Source of the DNA: Thiomonas intermedia
GTDB lineage: Bacteria; Pseudomonadota; Gammaproteobacteria; Burkholderiales; Burkholderiaceae_C
Reading direction: 5' to 3'
NCBI RefSeq assembly: GCF_002028405.1
Contig: NZ_CP020046.1
Location: forward strand, 1 to 64,000
DNA length: 64,000 nucleotides
Shown piece by piece: positions 56,126-64,000 of this stretch. Position 1 is the stretch's first letter; every line of letters begins with the position of its first letter. The position numbers and the translations under genes were made by a program. The notes under the pieces were generated by a model. It did no database searches. It worked only from the letters and a program-made list of their open reading frames with translations, and was not told the DNA's origin.

Positions 56126-58069
56126 ATGTCCCCGCTTTTCCGCTGCAGCGCGAAAGGCTCCAAGGCCGCACAAACTGGCTTGCGGCGCCCGTGCACTCCC
56201 GCCACTCCCACCTTGTTGCAACCCCAACGCCCGATTCGTCCCCTCCCGGACGTGCTCATCAGTCAGATAGCTGCCGGCGAAGTCATCGAGCGCCCGGCCT
56301 CGGCCCTGCGCGAACTGCTCGACAATGCCATTGACTCTGGCGCCCGCGCCATCACGGTACGCCTCGAACAGGGCGGCATGGGCTGCGTGCAGGTCGAAGA
56401 TGACGGTTGCGGCATTCCTGCCGAAGAGCTGCCCCTGGCCCTGCTGCGCCACGCCACCAGCAAGATCGCCGACCTTGGGGAGCTGCAGCATGCGGCCCAT
56501 CTCGGCTTCCGGGGCGAAGCACTCGCAGCGATGGCGGCCGTGGCTGAACTCGAGATCATCAGCCGCCGCGCCGGTGGCGATGGTGCCCGCCTTCAGGCCA
56601 GCGCAGGCCAGGTCGGGCAGGTGCAGCCCACCGCCGCGCAGCCGGGAACGCGCGTGAGCCTGCGGCAGTTGTTCTTCAACCTGCCCGCACGACGGAAGTT
56701 TCTCAAATCGCCGCAGACGGAATACGCCTGGTGCGCCGATGTCTTCAAGCGCGCCGCCATCGCCCATCCGAACCTTGCTCTGCGGCTCTGGCATGACGGG
56801 CAACTCAAACTGCAGTTCGACCGCGACCCCTCGCCCCACGGCCTGGACCGTCTGGCGGCCGTGCTGGGCGAGTCTTTCAGCGCGCAGGCCCTGCCCCTCA
56901 CGATGCAAATCGGCCCGCTCGCCGTGCGCGGTCTGGTGTGCAAACCCACCGCCGCGCGCGCCCGCGCGGATGTGCAGCACATCATCGTCAACAACCGCTG
57001 GGTGCGCGACCGCACCGTGGCCCACGGTGTGCGCGCTGCCTATGCCGACGTGCTGCATGGCGCGCTGCAACCGCAATACGCCCTGTTGATCGACCTGCCG
57101 TCCGAGCTGGTGGATGTGAATGTGCACCCGGCCAAATCCGAAGTCCGATTTCGGGACAGCTCCGCCGTCCACCAGGCCGTGCGGCATGCCGTCGAGAAGG
57201 TACTGGCGCGGGCCGTCGGCGAGCTTGCACCGTCGCTGCCCCGAGAGCCCGCAACCGATTCGACGCCGGCGCCGCCAGCCCCGCCGCATCCGATCTCCGC
57301 CGCGCTCCCCTTCGGAAGCGATAGGCCGGGCCTGCCCCCCTGGGACTCGCTCGCGCGCGCCTATGCACCCCTGGCCCCTTCCGGCACCGGCCCGGAGCAG
57401 CCCCCTCAGGCACGCGACGCAGCGGCGCCGAACGACTACGCCCGCTCGCCCTCCGCGGCATCGACCGGGTCGAATGCCGACGATTTTCCGCTCGGTTTCG
57501 CCCTGGCTCAGTTGCTGGGCATCTACATCCTTGCGCAAAACCGCCAGGGGCTGGTGATCGTGGACATGCATGCGGCGCACGAACGCATCGTGTACGAGCG
57601 CCTGAAATCCGCCGAGCAAGGCGAGGTAACCGTGGCGGTACAGCCCCTGCTGATTCCCGCCGCCTTCGCCGCCACCGACGCCGAGATCGGTGCCGCCGAA
57701 GACCACGCCGACACCCTGCGCTCCCTCGGCGTCGAGCTCGACCGCGCCGGACCGGGCAGCCTGGTGGTGCGCGCCACGCCCACCCTGCTGGCCCACGCCG
57801 ACCCGGTTCGCCTGGCCAAGGGGGTGTTGGCAGATCTGGTGACGCAGGGCACCAGCGCCCGCCTTCAGGAGCGGCGCAACGCCCTGCTCTCCAGTATGGC
57901 GTGCCATGGCGCCATTCGAGCCCATCGCCAGCTCACGCTCGCCGAGATGAACGCCTTGCTGCGCGACATGGAGCGCACCGAGCGGGCCGATCAATGCAAC
58001 CACGGTCGACCCACCTGGCGCCAGATCGGCCTAGCGGACCTGGACGCGCTGTTTCTGCGCGGACGCTGA
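56126..58069 (+). CDS. mutL: DNA mismatch repair protein MutL (endonuclease type)
   Basis: A protein of up to 647 residues. The GHKL ATPase domain begins with IRPLPDVLISQIAAGEVIERPASALRELLDNAIDSGA across the first section; Glu and Asn of the ATP site are present. GFRGEALAAM and DDGCGI follow. The C-terminal dimerisation domain contains DMHAAHERIVYE, the endonuclease motif seen in bacteria that lack MutH, with Met in place of the more common Gln. The C-x-H-GRPT end is also present. The ATG at 56126 gives a long N-tail; a TTG near 56212 may be the real start. miaA follows. Confidence 0.93.
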   Translation: MSPLFRCSAKGSKAAQTGLRRPCTPATPTLLQPQRPIRPLPDVLISQIAAGEVIERPASALRELLDNAIDSGARAITVRLEQGGMGCVQVEDDGCGIPAEELPLALLRHATSKIADLGELQHAAHLGFRGEALAAMAAVAELEIISRRAGGDGARLQASAGQVGQVQPTAAQPGTRVSLRQLFFNLPARRKFLKSPQTEYAWCADVFKRAAIAHPNLALRLWHDGQLKLQFDRDPSPHGLDRLAAVLGESFSAQALPLTMQIGPLAVRGLVCKPTAARARADVQHIIVNNRWVRDRTVAHGVRAAYADVLHGALQPQYALLIDLPSELVDVNVHPAKSEVRFRDSSAVHQAVRHAVEKVLARAVGELAPSLPREPATDSTPAPPAPPHPISAALPFGSDRPGLPPWDSLARAYAPLAPSGTGPEQPPQARDAAAPNDYARSPSAASTGSNADDFPLGFALAQLLGIYILAQNRQGLVIVDMHAAHERIVYERLKSAEQGEVTVAVQPLLIPAAFAATDAEIGAAEDHADTLRSLGVELDRAGPGSLVVRATPTLLAHADPVRLAKGVLADLVTQGTSARLQERRNALLSSMACHGAIRAHRQLTLAEMNALLRDMERTERADQCNHGRPTWRQIGLADLDALFLRGR

Positions 58070-58072
58070 GCC

Positions 58073-59020
58073 GTGAGGCCGCAAGCCCATCAGCCGGTCC
58101 TGTGCATCGTCGGGCCGACCGCCAGCGGCAAGACCGCCGCGGCCCTGCAGATCGCCGAGCAGGCCAGACGTCAGGGCGAGGCCGTGGAGCTGATCAGCAT
58201 GGATTCGGCGCTGGTCTATCGCGGCATGGACATCGGCACGGCCAAGCCCAGTGCCCAGGAGCGCGCCCAGGTGCCGCACCATTTGCTCGACATTCTCGAT
58301 CCCGCGCAGGCCTATAGCGCGGCGCAATTCGCAGCCGACGCGCGTCGGCTGATCGACGACATCCGCCGCCGGGGCGCCCGGCCCGTGATCGTCGGCGGCA
58401 CCATGCTGTATCTCAAAGCGCTGCAAACCGGCCTGTCCGAACTCCCGCAGGCCGATGCGGCCGTGCGCGCGGAAATCGACGCCGACGCGGCACTTCTCGG
58501 ATGGCCCGCGCTGCATGCCCGTCTGGCCGAGGTCGATGCCGTCACCGCCGCCAGGCTTGCGCCCAACGACGCCCAGCGCATCCAGCGCGCGCTGGAAGTG
58601 TGGCGGCTCACCGGCAAGCCCCTCTCCGCACACTTCGCCAGCGGCGCGTCATCCCAGCCTTCGGCCGTAGCGCCCGGCAACCCGCCCCTGCGCCTGCTGT
58701 CGCTCGAACCCTCTGACCGCAGCGTGCTGCATGCCCGCATCGCACAGCGCTTCGATCAGATGCTGGCCGCTGGCTTTCTCGACGAAGTGCAAACCCTGCG
58801 CCGACGCGGCGACCTCAGCCCCGCCCTGCCCTCGATTCGAGCCGTGGGCTATCGCCAGGCCTGGAGCTTTCTCGACGGAGACATCGACGCCGCGCAGTTC
58901 CGGGAACAAGCCCTCGCGGCCACCCGGCAACTTGCCAAACGTCAGATCACCTGGCTGCGATCCATGCCGCAGCGTGAGATTCACGACGGCCTGACCCCGC
59001 AGAAGATTCAAGTTTTCTGA
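58073..59020 (+). CDS. miaA: tRNA dimethylallyltransferase
   Basis: A 315-residue MiaA, which adds a dimethylallyl group to A37 of tRNAs reading U-starting codons. The P-loop [15 protein letters not shown], the [19 protein letters not shown] stretch and [11 protein letters not shown] are family marks. Later are [15 protein letters not shown] and [10 protein letters not shown]. The GTG at 58073 is four bases after the mutL stop. The mutL-miaA order is frequent in Proteobacteria. Confidence 0.95.
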   Translation: MRPQAHQPVLCIVGPTASGKTAAALQIAEQARRQGEAVELISMDSALVYRGMDIGTAKPSAQERAQVPHHLLDILDPAQAYSAAQFAADARRLIDDIRRRGARPVIVGGTMLYLKALQTGLSELPQADAAVRAEIDADAALLGWPALHARLAEVDAVTAARLAPNDAQRIQRALEVWRLTGKPLSAHFASGASSQPSAVAPGNPPLRLLSLEPSDRSVLHARIAQRFDQMLAAGFLDEVQTLRRRGDLSPALPSIRAVGYRQAWSFLDGDIDAAQFREQALAATRQLAKRQITWLRSMPQREIHDGLTPQKIQVF

Positions 59021-59068
59021 AGCGGCGCCGTTAAGTGGACTGTGCGTTCCACTTGATGTCGGCCTGCC

Positions 59069-60169
59069 GTGACCCCATACCCGCCTTCCCTTTCGTCCGT
59101 TGACGACGCCGCTGCGGCCGTCCCGCAGGACGACCCGCATCCGCTGTCCGGCTTCGGTCTGGTGTTCCAGCTCAGCCAGCGCTCGGGGCAACTGCAGTTC
59201 ACCCAGGCCAGCGAATCGGCGCAGATGGTCTGCGGGCTCAGTGCTCAGGCGCTGCTGCGGTCGAGCAGCGCCTTTGTCGGGCGGCTGCATGCGGCCGATC
59301 AGGCCGACTTCCAGGCCTCCCTGCAAGCCAGCGCCCTGCACGGCGAACCGTGGAACTGGGAAGGCCGCATCCTCACCGAAGGCGAAGTCAAGTGGATCAA
59401 TATCCGCGCCGCCGTGAAACGGCTCGATGCGGCCCAGGTGCAGTGGAACGGCATCATGATCAACATCAGCCATGCCCGCCGCCGCGAATCCGATCTGCGC
59501 GACATGGCCGCGCACATGGAACGTGCCCGCGAGCAGGAGCGCGCCCGCCTCGCCCGCGACATGCACGACGAGCTCGGGCAGTTGCTCACCGCGCTGAAGA
59601 TGGACATCAGCCTGCTGCGTCGGCGCCTCGGCCCCGACGACGCTCAGCTCAACAGCATGACCAGCCTGGTGGACGCAGCCACGGCCGCCGGTCGGCGCGT
59701 GGCCGCGCAACTGCGCCCGGCCGTGCTCGATCTGGGGCTGACCGAAGGTCTACTCTGGCTGGCCGAGGAGTTCACGAAACGCTACGACATTCCGGTGGTG
59801 CACCAGCTAGACGCCGCTGGCGAGCTTGACGACCTCACTGCCATCCAGATCTTCCGCATCGCCCAGGAAGCCTTCACCAATATCGCCCGCCACGCCCAGG
59901 CCAAATCGGTACGACTCAGCGTCAGCCGCACACCCGGGCTGATCGCCCTGGACCTCGTCGACGACGGCCTCGGCTTCACGCCCGATACGCAAAGCAGCGC
60001 CCCGTCCTTCGGCCTGCGCGGCATGCGCGAGCGCGCCCATCTGCTCGGCGGCACGCTCGACTGCGCCAGCGTGCCGAACCACGGCACCACCATCCGCCTG
60101 CGCGTGCCCTGCGCCGAGCGCCATGAAGACGATGCGCCCGACGCCCCTGGCAGACGCGCCTTGCGTTGA
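59069..60169 (+). CDS. PAS sensor histidine kinase (NarX-type, HisKA_3)
   Basis: A 366-residue kinase with no membrane segment. A PAS-like domain spans about residues 35-130 (LSAQALLRSSSAFVGRLHAAD). The dimerisation domain has EQERARLARDMHDELGQLL, with the phosphorylated His in ARDMHDELG, and the ATPase domain has EAFTNIARHAQA and VDDGLGF and FGLRGMRERAHLL. It would sense a cytoplasmic signal and pass phosphate to the NarL-type regulator downstream, 13 bases away. The start is GTG 59069. Confidence 0.88.
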   Translation: MTPYPPSLSSVDDAAAAVPQDDPHPLSGFGLVFQLSQRSGQLQFTQASESAQMVCGLSAQALLRSSSAFVGRLHAADQADFQASLQASALHGEPWNWEGRILTEGEVKWINIRAAVKRLDAAQVQWNGIMINISHARRRESDLRDMAAHMERAREQERARLARDMHDELGQLLTALKMDISLLRRRLGPDDAQLNSMTSLVDAATAAGRRVAAQLRPAVLDLGLTEGLLWLAEEFTKRYDIPVVHQLDAAGELDDLTAIQIFRIAQEAFTNIARHAQAKSVRLSVSRTPGLIALDLVDDGLGFTPDTQSSAPSFGLRGMRERAHLLGGTLDCASVPNHGTTIRLRVPCAERHEDDAPDAPGRRALR

Positions 60170-60182
60170 ACCCGAATCGATC

Positions 60183-60818
60183 ATGGAAGCGGCCCGTGTC
60201 CTCATCGTCGACGACCACGCCCTCGTGGGCGCCGGGCTCGCGCGCATGCTCGAAGCCGAAGGGCTGCAGCCGCACTGGTGCGGCGACGCCGCCTCGGCGC
60301 TCGACGCCCTGCGCCAGACCTCGTGGAACGTGGTGCTGCTCGATGTTTCGATGCCCGGCAGCGACGGCCTCGACCTGCTCAAACGCATCAAGGCCACCCA
60401 CGCGCAACTGCCCGTGTTGATGCTGAGCATGCATGCCGAGCACCTGTTCGCGCTGCGGGCCCTGCGTGGCGGCGCCGCCGGCTATCTCACCAAGGACAGC
60501 GCCCCGGACATTCTGGTCGACGCCATCCGCACCGCGACGCAAGGCAAGCGCTACCTCACCCCGTCCGTCGCCGAGCAACTGGCGCAACACTTTCAGGACG
60601 GCGCCGCATCCGACGCCCCGACGCACGACGCTCTGAGCGACCGTGAACTGCAGGTGCTGCGGCGCATCGGCGCCGGGCGCACCGTGGGCGAAGTGGCGCA
60701 GGAACTGCATCTGAGCGTCAAGACCATCAGCGCCCACAAGACCCGCCTGATGCAGAAGATGGGCGCCCGGCGCGACGCCGAACTGGTGCGCTACGTCCTC
60801 GACCACGATTTGCTGTGA
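60183..60818 (+). CDS. NarL/FixJ-family response regulator
   Basis: A 211-residue regulator. The receiver has RVLIVDDHALVGAGL, the phosphorylation site Asp54 in VVLLDVSMPGSDGL, and the lysine in AGYLTKDSAP. The LuxR-type helix-turn-helix has LSDRELQVLRRIGAGRTVGEVAQELHLSVKTISAHKTRL across its last 60 residues. It is encoded directly after its likely kinase. ATG 60183 is taken; ATG 60123 would overlap the kinase gene. Targets are unknown. Confidence 0.9.
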   Translation: MEAARVLIVDDHALVGAGLARMLEAEGLQPHWCGDAASALDALRQTSWNVVLLDVSMPGSDGLDLLKRIKATHAQLPVLMLSMHAEHLFALRALRGGAAGYLTKDSAPDILVDAIRTATQGKRYLTPSVAEQLAQHFQDGAASDAPTHDALSDRELQVLRRIGAGRTVGEVAQELHLSVKTISAHKTRLMQKMGARRDAELVRYVLDHDLL

Positions 60819-60958
60819 GGCCCGTTTCAGACATCAGAATTTTCCGACAGCACGCTGCGGCGTCATCCGAGTCAACGGCACGCCGCTGACCGATGGTCGC
60901 AAGCCGATGGCCAACCCACAATGCCAGCACCTTTCTCCCAATCTCCGAGAGCAGATTC

Positions 60959-61336
60959 ATGCAACTGATGGTGGTCGACGATTCCTCGCTGGTGCGCGAG
61001 CGCCTGGCAAACCTGCTCTGCGGCATCACGGGCGTGCAGGCCGTGCTGCAAGCCGACAGCGGCAAGCAGGCACTGGATCTCCTGCGTGACGACACCTCGG
61101 GTGCGGTGCGTTTCATCGTGCTCGACATCGAGATGCCCGGCGAGAGCGGGCTGCAACTGCTCCAGCGCATCAAGTCCAGCCGGCGCGACATCTGCATCGC
61201 GATGTTCACCCAGCACGCCAACTCGCAGCATCGCGCGCGCAGCCTCGACGGCGGCGCCGATTTCTTCTTCGACAAGAGCTCCGACATCGATCGGCTCGAA
61301 ACCATCGTGCGCCAACTCGCGGCACAAGCCCACTGA
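60959..61336 (+). CDS. Single-domain response regulator (CheY-like)
   Basis: A 125-residue receiver domain without an output domain. It has the acidic pair in MVVDDSSLVRERL, Asp56 in IVLDIEMPGESGL, the Thr/Ser position in AMFTQHA and the lysine in FFDKSSD. It comes first in a chemosensory gene set and lies 31 bases ahead of the soluble MCP gene. Another, more standard CheY follows at 62411. Its target is unknown. Confidence 0.88.
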   Translation: MQLMVVDDSSLVRERLANLLCGITGVQAVLQADSGKQALDLLRDDTSGAVRFIVLDIEMPGESGLQLLQRIKSSRRDICIAMFTQHANSQHRARSLDGGADFFFDKSSDIDRLETIVRQLAAQAH

Positions 61337-61366
61337 CCCCCCCCTGAAACCGCACCGGACCTTGCC

Positions 61367-62362
61367 ATGACTCAAGCCGCGATCGAACCCCAAACCCCAT
61401 TGCAGACCGACGCCGCACTGCAGATCGACAGTCTGTGCACCCAGGCGCTCCCGGTGCTCGGCCAGCAGATCGACGCCGGACGCGCGCAAATGGAGACGGC
61501 CATCCTGGCGCTGAGCCAGCGCTTCTCCAGCCTGCACAGTCGTCTGGAAAACGCCGTCAAAGCCTCGCAGCAGGCGGCCGCCGGCATGGACGGCGGCGAA
61601 GGCGTGGTGGCCGTGTTCCAGCGCAGCGAAGGCGAACTCGGCGAGATGCTCGACCAGTTGCGCGCCGCGCTGGCCAAGCGCGCGGCCATGGTCGGCGAAG
61701 TGCTGGGCATGTCGCGTTATACCGAGGCGCTGGAGAAGATGGCGGCCGAGGTGGCTGCCCTGGCGGCCAAGACCAATCTGCTCGCCCTCAACGCCGCGAT
61801 CGAGGCCGCGCGCGCGGGCGAAAATGGCCGCGGCTTTGCCGTCGTCGCCGACGAGGTGCGCAAGCTCTCGGCGCAATCGCGCGATACGGGCCGCAAGATG
61901 GGCGAGCAGGTGAAGATCATCACCGGCGCGATTCAAACCTTGACGCGCTCGGCCGAACAATCGCAGAACGAGGAACAGCAGTTCCTCGTCCGCTCCGAGT
62001 CGTCCATCGATCAGGTGCTGGGTCGCCTGCGCGCCGTGGCCACGGGGCTATCGGAATCTTCCGATCTGCTGCAGCGCGAGAGCAGCGGCATCCGCGAGGA
62101 GATCGGCGACGTGCTCGTCTCCCTGCAATTCCAGGATCGGGTCAGCCAGATACTCACCCACAGCCGCGACAGCCTCGACGCCCTGGTGGTCGAACTGCAG
62201 AGCTATCAGTCCCGCCGCGCCGCAAGCCCCGATGCCCCGCTCGACGCGCCCGCCTTCATGCATCGCATCGCCAACGGCTACACCACGCAGGAGCAGCGCC
62301 TCAACCACAGCGGCCAGTCCACCGTGGACGCGCAGGACGGCGGCGACATCACCTTTTTCTAA
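61367..62362 (+). CDS. Soluble methyl-accepting chemotaxis protein
   Basis: A 331-residue chemoreceptor with no membrane segment or recognised sensor domain. The signalling tip, [20 protein letters not shown] and [15 protein letters not shown], lies near residues 130-165. It is flanked by helical regions: N-terminal about 20-120 and C-terminal about 165-270. [15 protein letters not shown] segment near residue 250 resembles a helix of the CheZ type and could be a coupling element. It is probably a cytoplasmic receptor feeding the CheA downstream. The tail contains Asp and Pro. Confidence 0.87.
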   Translation: MTQAAIEPQTPLQTDAALQIDSLCTQALPVLGQQIDAGRAQMETAILALSQRFSSLHSRLENAVKASQQAAAGMDGGEGVVAVFQRSEGELGEMLDQLRAALAKRAAMVGEVLGMSRYTEALEKMAAEVAALAAKTNLLALNAAIEAARAGENGRGFAVVADEVRKLSAQSRDTGRKMGEQVKIITGAIQTLTRSAEQSQNEEQQFLVRSESSIDQVLGRLRAVATGLSESSDLLQRESSGIREEIGDVLVSLQFQDRVSQILTHSRDSLDALVVELQSYQSRRAASPDAPLDAPAFMHRIANGYTTQEQRLNHSGQSTVDAQDGGDITFF

Positions 62363-62410
62363 GACCGGCAAACCACTCCTCTCGTTCAACCCCTTTTTTT
62401 GCACATTGCC

Positions 62411-62779
62411 ATGGCCAAAACCATTCTCATCGTCGACGACTCCGCCTCCCTGCGCCAGGTGGTCAACATCGCCCTTGCCAGCGCGGGCTACGAAGTCATC
62501 GAAGCCTGCGACGGCGTGGACGCCCTGACCAAGCTCGACGGACGCAAGATCCACCTCATCATCAGCGACGTGAACATGCCCAATATGGACGGCATCACCC
62601 TGGTCAAGGAAATCAAGCAGAAGCCCGACTACAAGTTCACGCCCATCATCATGCTCACCACCGAGAGCCAGGATGACATGAAGGCGCAGGGCCAGGCAGC
62701 CGGTGCCCGCGCCTGGGTAGTCAAGCCCTTCCAGCCCGCGCAGATGCTGGCCGCCGTGTCCAAGCTCATCGCGCCCTGA
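62411..62779 (+). CDS. cheY: Chemotaxis response regulator CheY
   Basis: A 122-residue receiver. It has ILIVDDSASLRQVV, Asp53 in LIISDVNMPNMDGI, Thr in LTTESQD and Lys in AWVVKPFQPAQML. This is the standard CheY length and motif set. It is preceded by the MCP gene and followed by the STAS and CheA genes, so it is likely the main output of this chemosensory system. The ATG 62411 gives MAKTILIVDD; a start at 62399 is possible. Confidence 0.93.
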   Translation: MAKTILIVDDSASLRQVVNIALASAGYEVIEACDGVDALTKLDGRKIHLIISDVNMPNMDGITLVKEIKQKPDYKFTPIIMLTTESQDDMKAQGQAAGARAWVVKPFQPAQMLAAVSKLIAP

Positions 62780-62817
62780 TCGCGCCTCACCGTCCCACGA
62801 CCCCGCAGGAGATTTCA

Positions 62818-63159
62818 GTGGACATCCTCGAACACCAATCCGGCCCGGCCTGCAGCGTGGTGCTGCAGGGCGCGCTGGACATCTACGCCGCGGCCGACGT
62901 GCGCGCCCGGCTGGCCGAGCTGATCGCCCAGCACCCGCTGGTCGAACTGCAGCTGGCCGCAATCGACGAGATCGACGCCTCGGGCGTGCAGATTCTCCTG
63001 GCGGCCAAGCAGCAGGCGAGCAATCTCGAACACAGCCTCAAGCTCAGCGCGCATAGCCCGGCCGTCATCGACGCGCTCGAACTCTGCGGTCTGCTGGCCT
63101 ATTTCGGCGACCCGGTGGTCGAGTTCGGCCACACCGCGCAATCCAAGGAGCAAGCATGA
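62818..63159 (+). CDS. STAS-domain protein
   Basis: A 113-residue protein with a STAS domain. The conserved phosphorylatable serine is in IDASGVQILLAAKQ at about residue 58, as in anti-sigma factor antagonists of the SpoIIAA class. The start is GTG 62818, after a strong CAGGAG site. It overlaps the cheA start (ATGA at 63156). In this setting it may be phosphorylated by CheA or take part in receptor assembly; that is inference. Confidence 0.9.
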   Translation: MDILEHQSGPACSVVLQGALDIYAAADVRARLAELIAQHPLVELQLAAIDEIDASGVQILLAAKQQASNLEHSLKLSAHSPAVIDALELCGLLAYFGDPVVEFGHTAQSKEQA

Positions 63160-64000
63160 GTTTCGAACAACAGATGCAGCAGGCCATGCGCTCCTTCATC
63201 GTCGAGGCGCAGGAGCTGCTCGAAAGCATGGAACAAGGCCTGATGGAGCTGGATCAGCCCCAGGCCGGCCCGGCGGCGCAGGACGATGGCGAGCGCATCA
63301 ACGCCCTCTTCCGTGGCGCTCACACCATCAAGGGCTCGGCCGGCCTGTTCGGCCTCGACGGCATCGTGCGCTTCACCCATCACCTGGAGAGTGTGCTCGA
63401 CCAGATGCGTGCGGGCAAACTTGCGGTCACCCCCGATCTGGTGGCCCTGCTGCTGCAGGGGCGCGACCATCTGGCGCAACTGATCGATCAGGTCGACAGC
63501 CAGGGCTCGTGCATCAGCGACACCCCGCAAGAGCAGACGCTGGTCGCGCGACTGCAGGCCGCACAGCAGCCCGGCGGCGCGCTGGTGGTCGCGGCTGAGG
63601 CGGTCGTCCCGGCCCCGGCGACGGAAGGCATCCCCCCCGTGACCGTGCTTGCGCAAGGGGCTGCCTTGACGGCGTCCTGGCACCTTTCGTTGCGCTTCGG
63701 CGCCGACAGTCTGCGCAACGGCATGGACCCGCTGGCTTTCATTCGCTATCTGCGCGGCCTGGGCGAAATCGTCGGGCTCGTGACCCTGACCGACGCCCTG
63801 CCTGCGCTGGACGTGATGGATGCCGAGACCAGCTACCTCGGCTTCGAGATCAATTTCAAGAGCGAGGCCAGCAAGGAGGACATCGCCTCGGTGTTCGAGT
63901 TCGTGCAGGAAGACAGCATCATCCGCATCCTGCCAGCGCACAGCCGCATTGCCGATTATGTGGAACTGATCCGCACCCTGCCCGAAGACGACCTCCGACT
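63156..64000 (+). CDS. cheA: Chemotaxis histidine kinase CheA, N-terminal part
   Basis: The gene runs off the end of the window; 281 codons are seen. The Hpt (P1) domain is at residues 1-110. Its phosphorylated His is His56 in FRGAHTIKGSAGLFGLDG. A Pro- and Ala-rich linker follows, and then a second domain begins near residue 170 (WHLSLRFGADSLRNG). CheA autophosphorylates on His and passes phosphate to CheY. The ATG at 63156 overlaps the STAS gene stop. The catalytic core is beyond the window. Confidence 0.93.
   Translation, partial: MSFEQQMQQAMRSFIVEAQELLESMEQGLMELDQPQAGPAAQDDGERINALFRGAHTIKGSAGLFGLDGIVRFTHHLESVLDQMRAGKLAVTPDLVALLLQGRDHLAQLIDQVDSQGSCISDTPQEQTLVARLQAAQQPGGALVVAAEAVVPAPATEGIPPVTVLAQGAALTASWHLSLRFGADSLRNGMDPLAFIRYLRGLGEIVGLVTLTDALPALDVMDAETSYLGFEINFKSEASKEDIASVFEFVQEDSIIRILPAHSRIADYVELIRTLPEDDLR

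Noticed and set aside
54896-58003. A 1035-codon minus-strand frame crossing lexA and mutL
   Set aside because: It is antisense to mutL and lexA and covers gene boundaries, so it is not a real gene.

Overview
This 64 kb window is a high-GC, gene-dense chromosomal segment of a betaproteobacterium, most likely order Burkholderiales. The best support is gene order: relA, tRNA-Val, thrS, infC, rpmI, rplT, pheS, pheT, ihfA, a merR-type gene and tRNA-Pro all lie on the minus strand, and smc-zipA-ligA are contiguous. The genus cannot be fixed from the sequence alone; a Thiomonas-like organism is a guess.

Layout. 1-16.6 kb holds housekeeping and stress genes: a Tat-type ankyrin protein, a broken Orn/Lys/Arg decarboxylase, an NfeD/SPFH/DUF455 set, eamA, small hydrolases, marC, xerD, ogt, selO, msrB, a ROK sugar kinase and a 1091-residue GGDEF-globin-GAF-EAL protein. 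16.8-25.2 kb holds ligA, zipA and smc, then nth and a vitamin B12-type binding protein. 25.2-35.6 kb starts with palindromic repeats and continues as one tightly overlapping plus-strand operon for a surface polysaccharide: a phosphopantetheinyl transferase, two exosortase-type hydrolases, three glycosyltransferases, two polysaccharide deacetylases, an O-antigen ligase/polymerase and a YdcF protein. 35.6-37.0 kb carries ubiG and gph.

37.0-39.3 kb is a small plastic zone: tmRNA (ssrA), a possible trace of a former integrase gene, a degenerate 1260-bp IS3-family element and tRNA-Pro. 39.3-50.7 kb is the translation and stringent-response block, including infC with a rare AUC start codon and a strong hairpin ahead of pheST. 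51.3-58 kb has ompR/envZ-like genes, an asparaginase, lexA with a perfect SOS box, a DedA protein, mutL and miaA. 59-64 kb has a NarX/NarL-type pair and the start of a chemosensory operon (CheY-like regulator, soluble MCP, cheY, STAS protein, cheA) that runs off the window.

Most genes look intact and typical of their families. The exceptions are the decarboxylase, which carries three separate one-base homopolymer frameshifts, and the IS transposase. The less ordinary items are the mid-chain globin in the cyclic-di-GMP protein, the polysaccharide operon with two hydrolases that lack a normal serine nucleophile, and the tmRNA-adjacent remnants. No CRISPR array or obvious defence system was seen.
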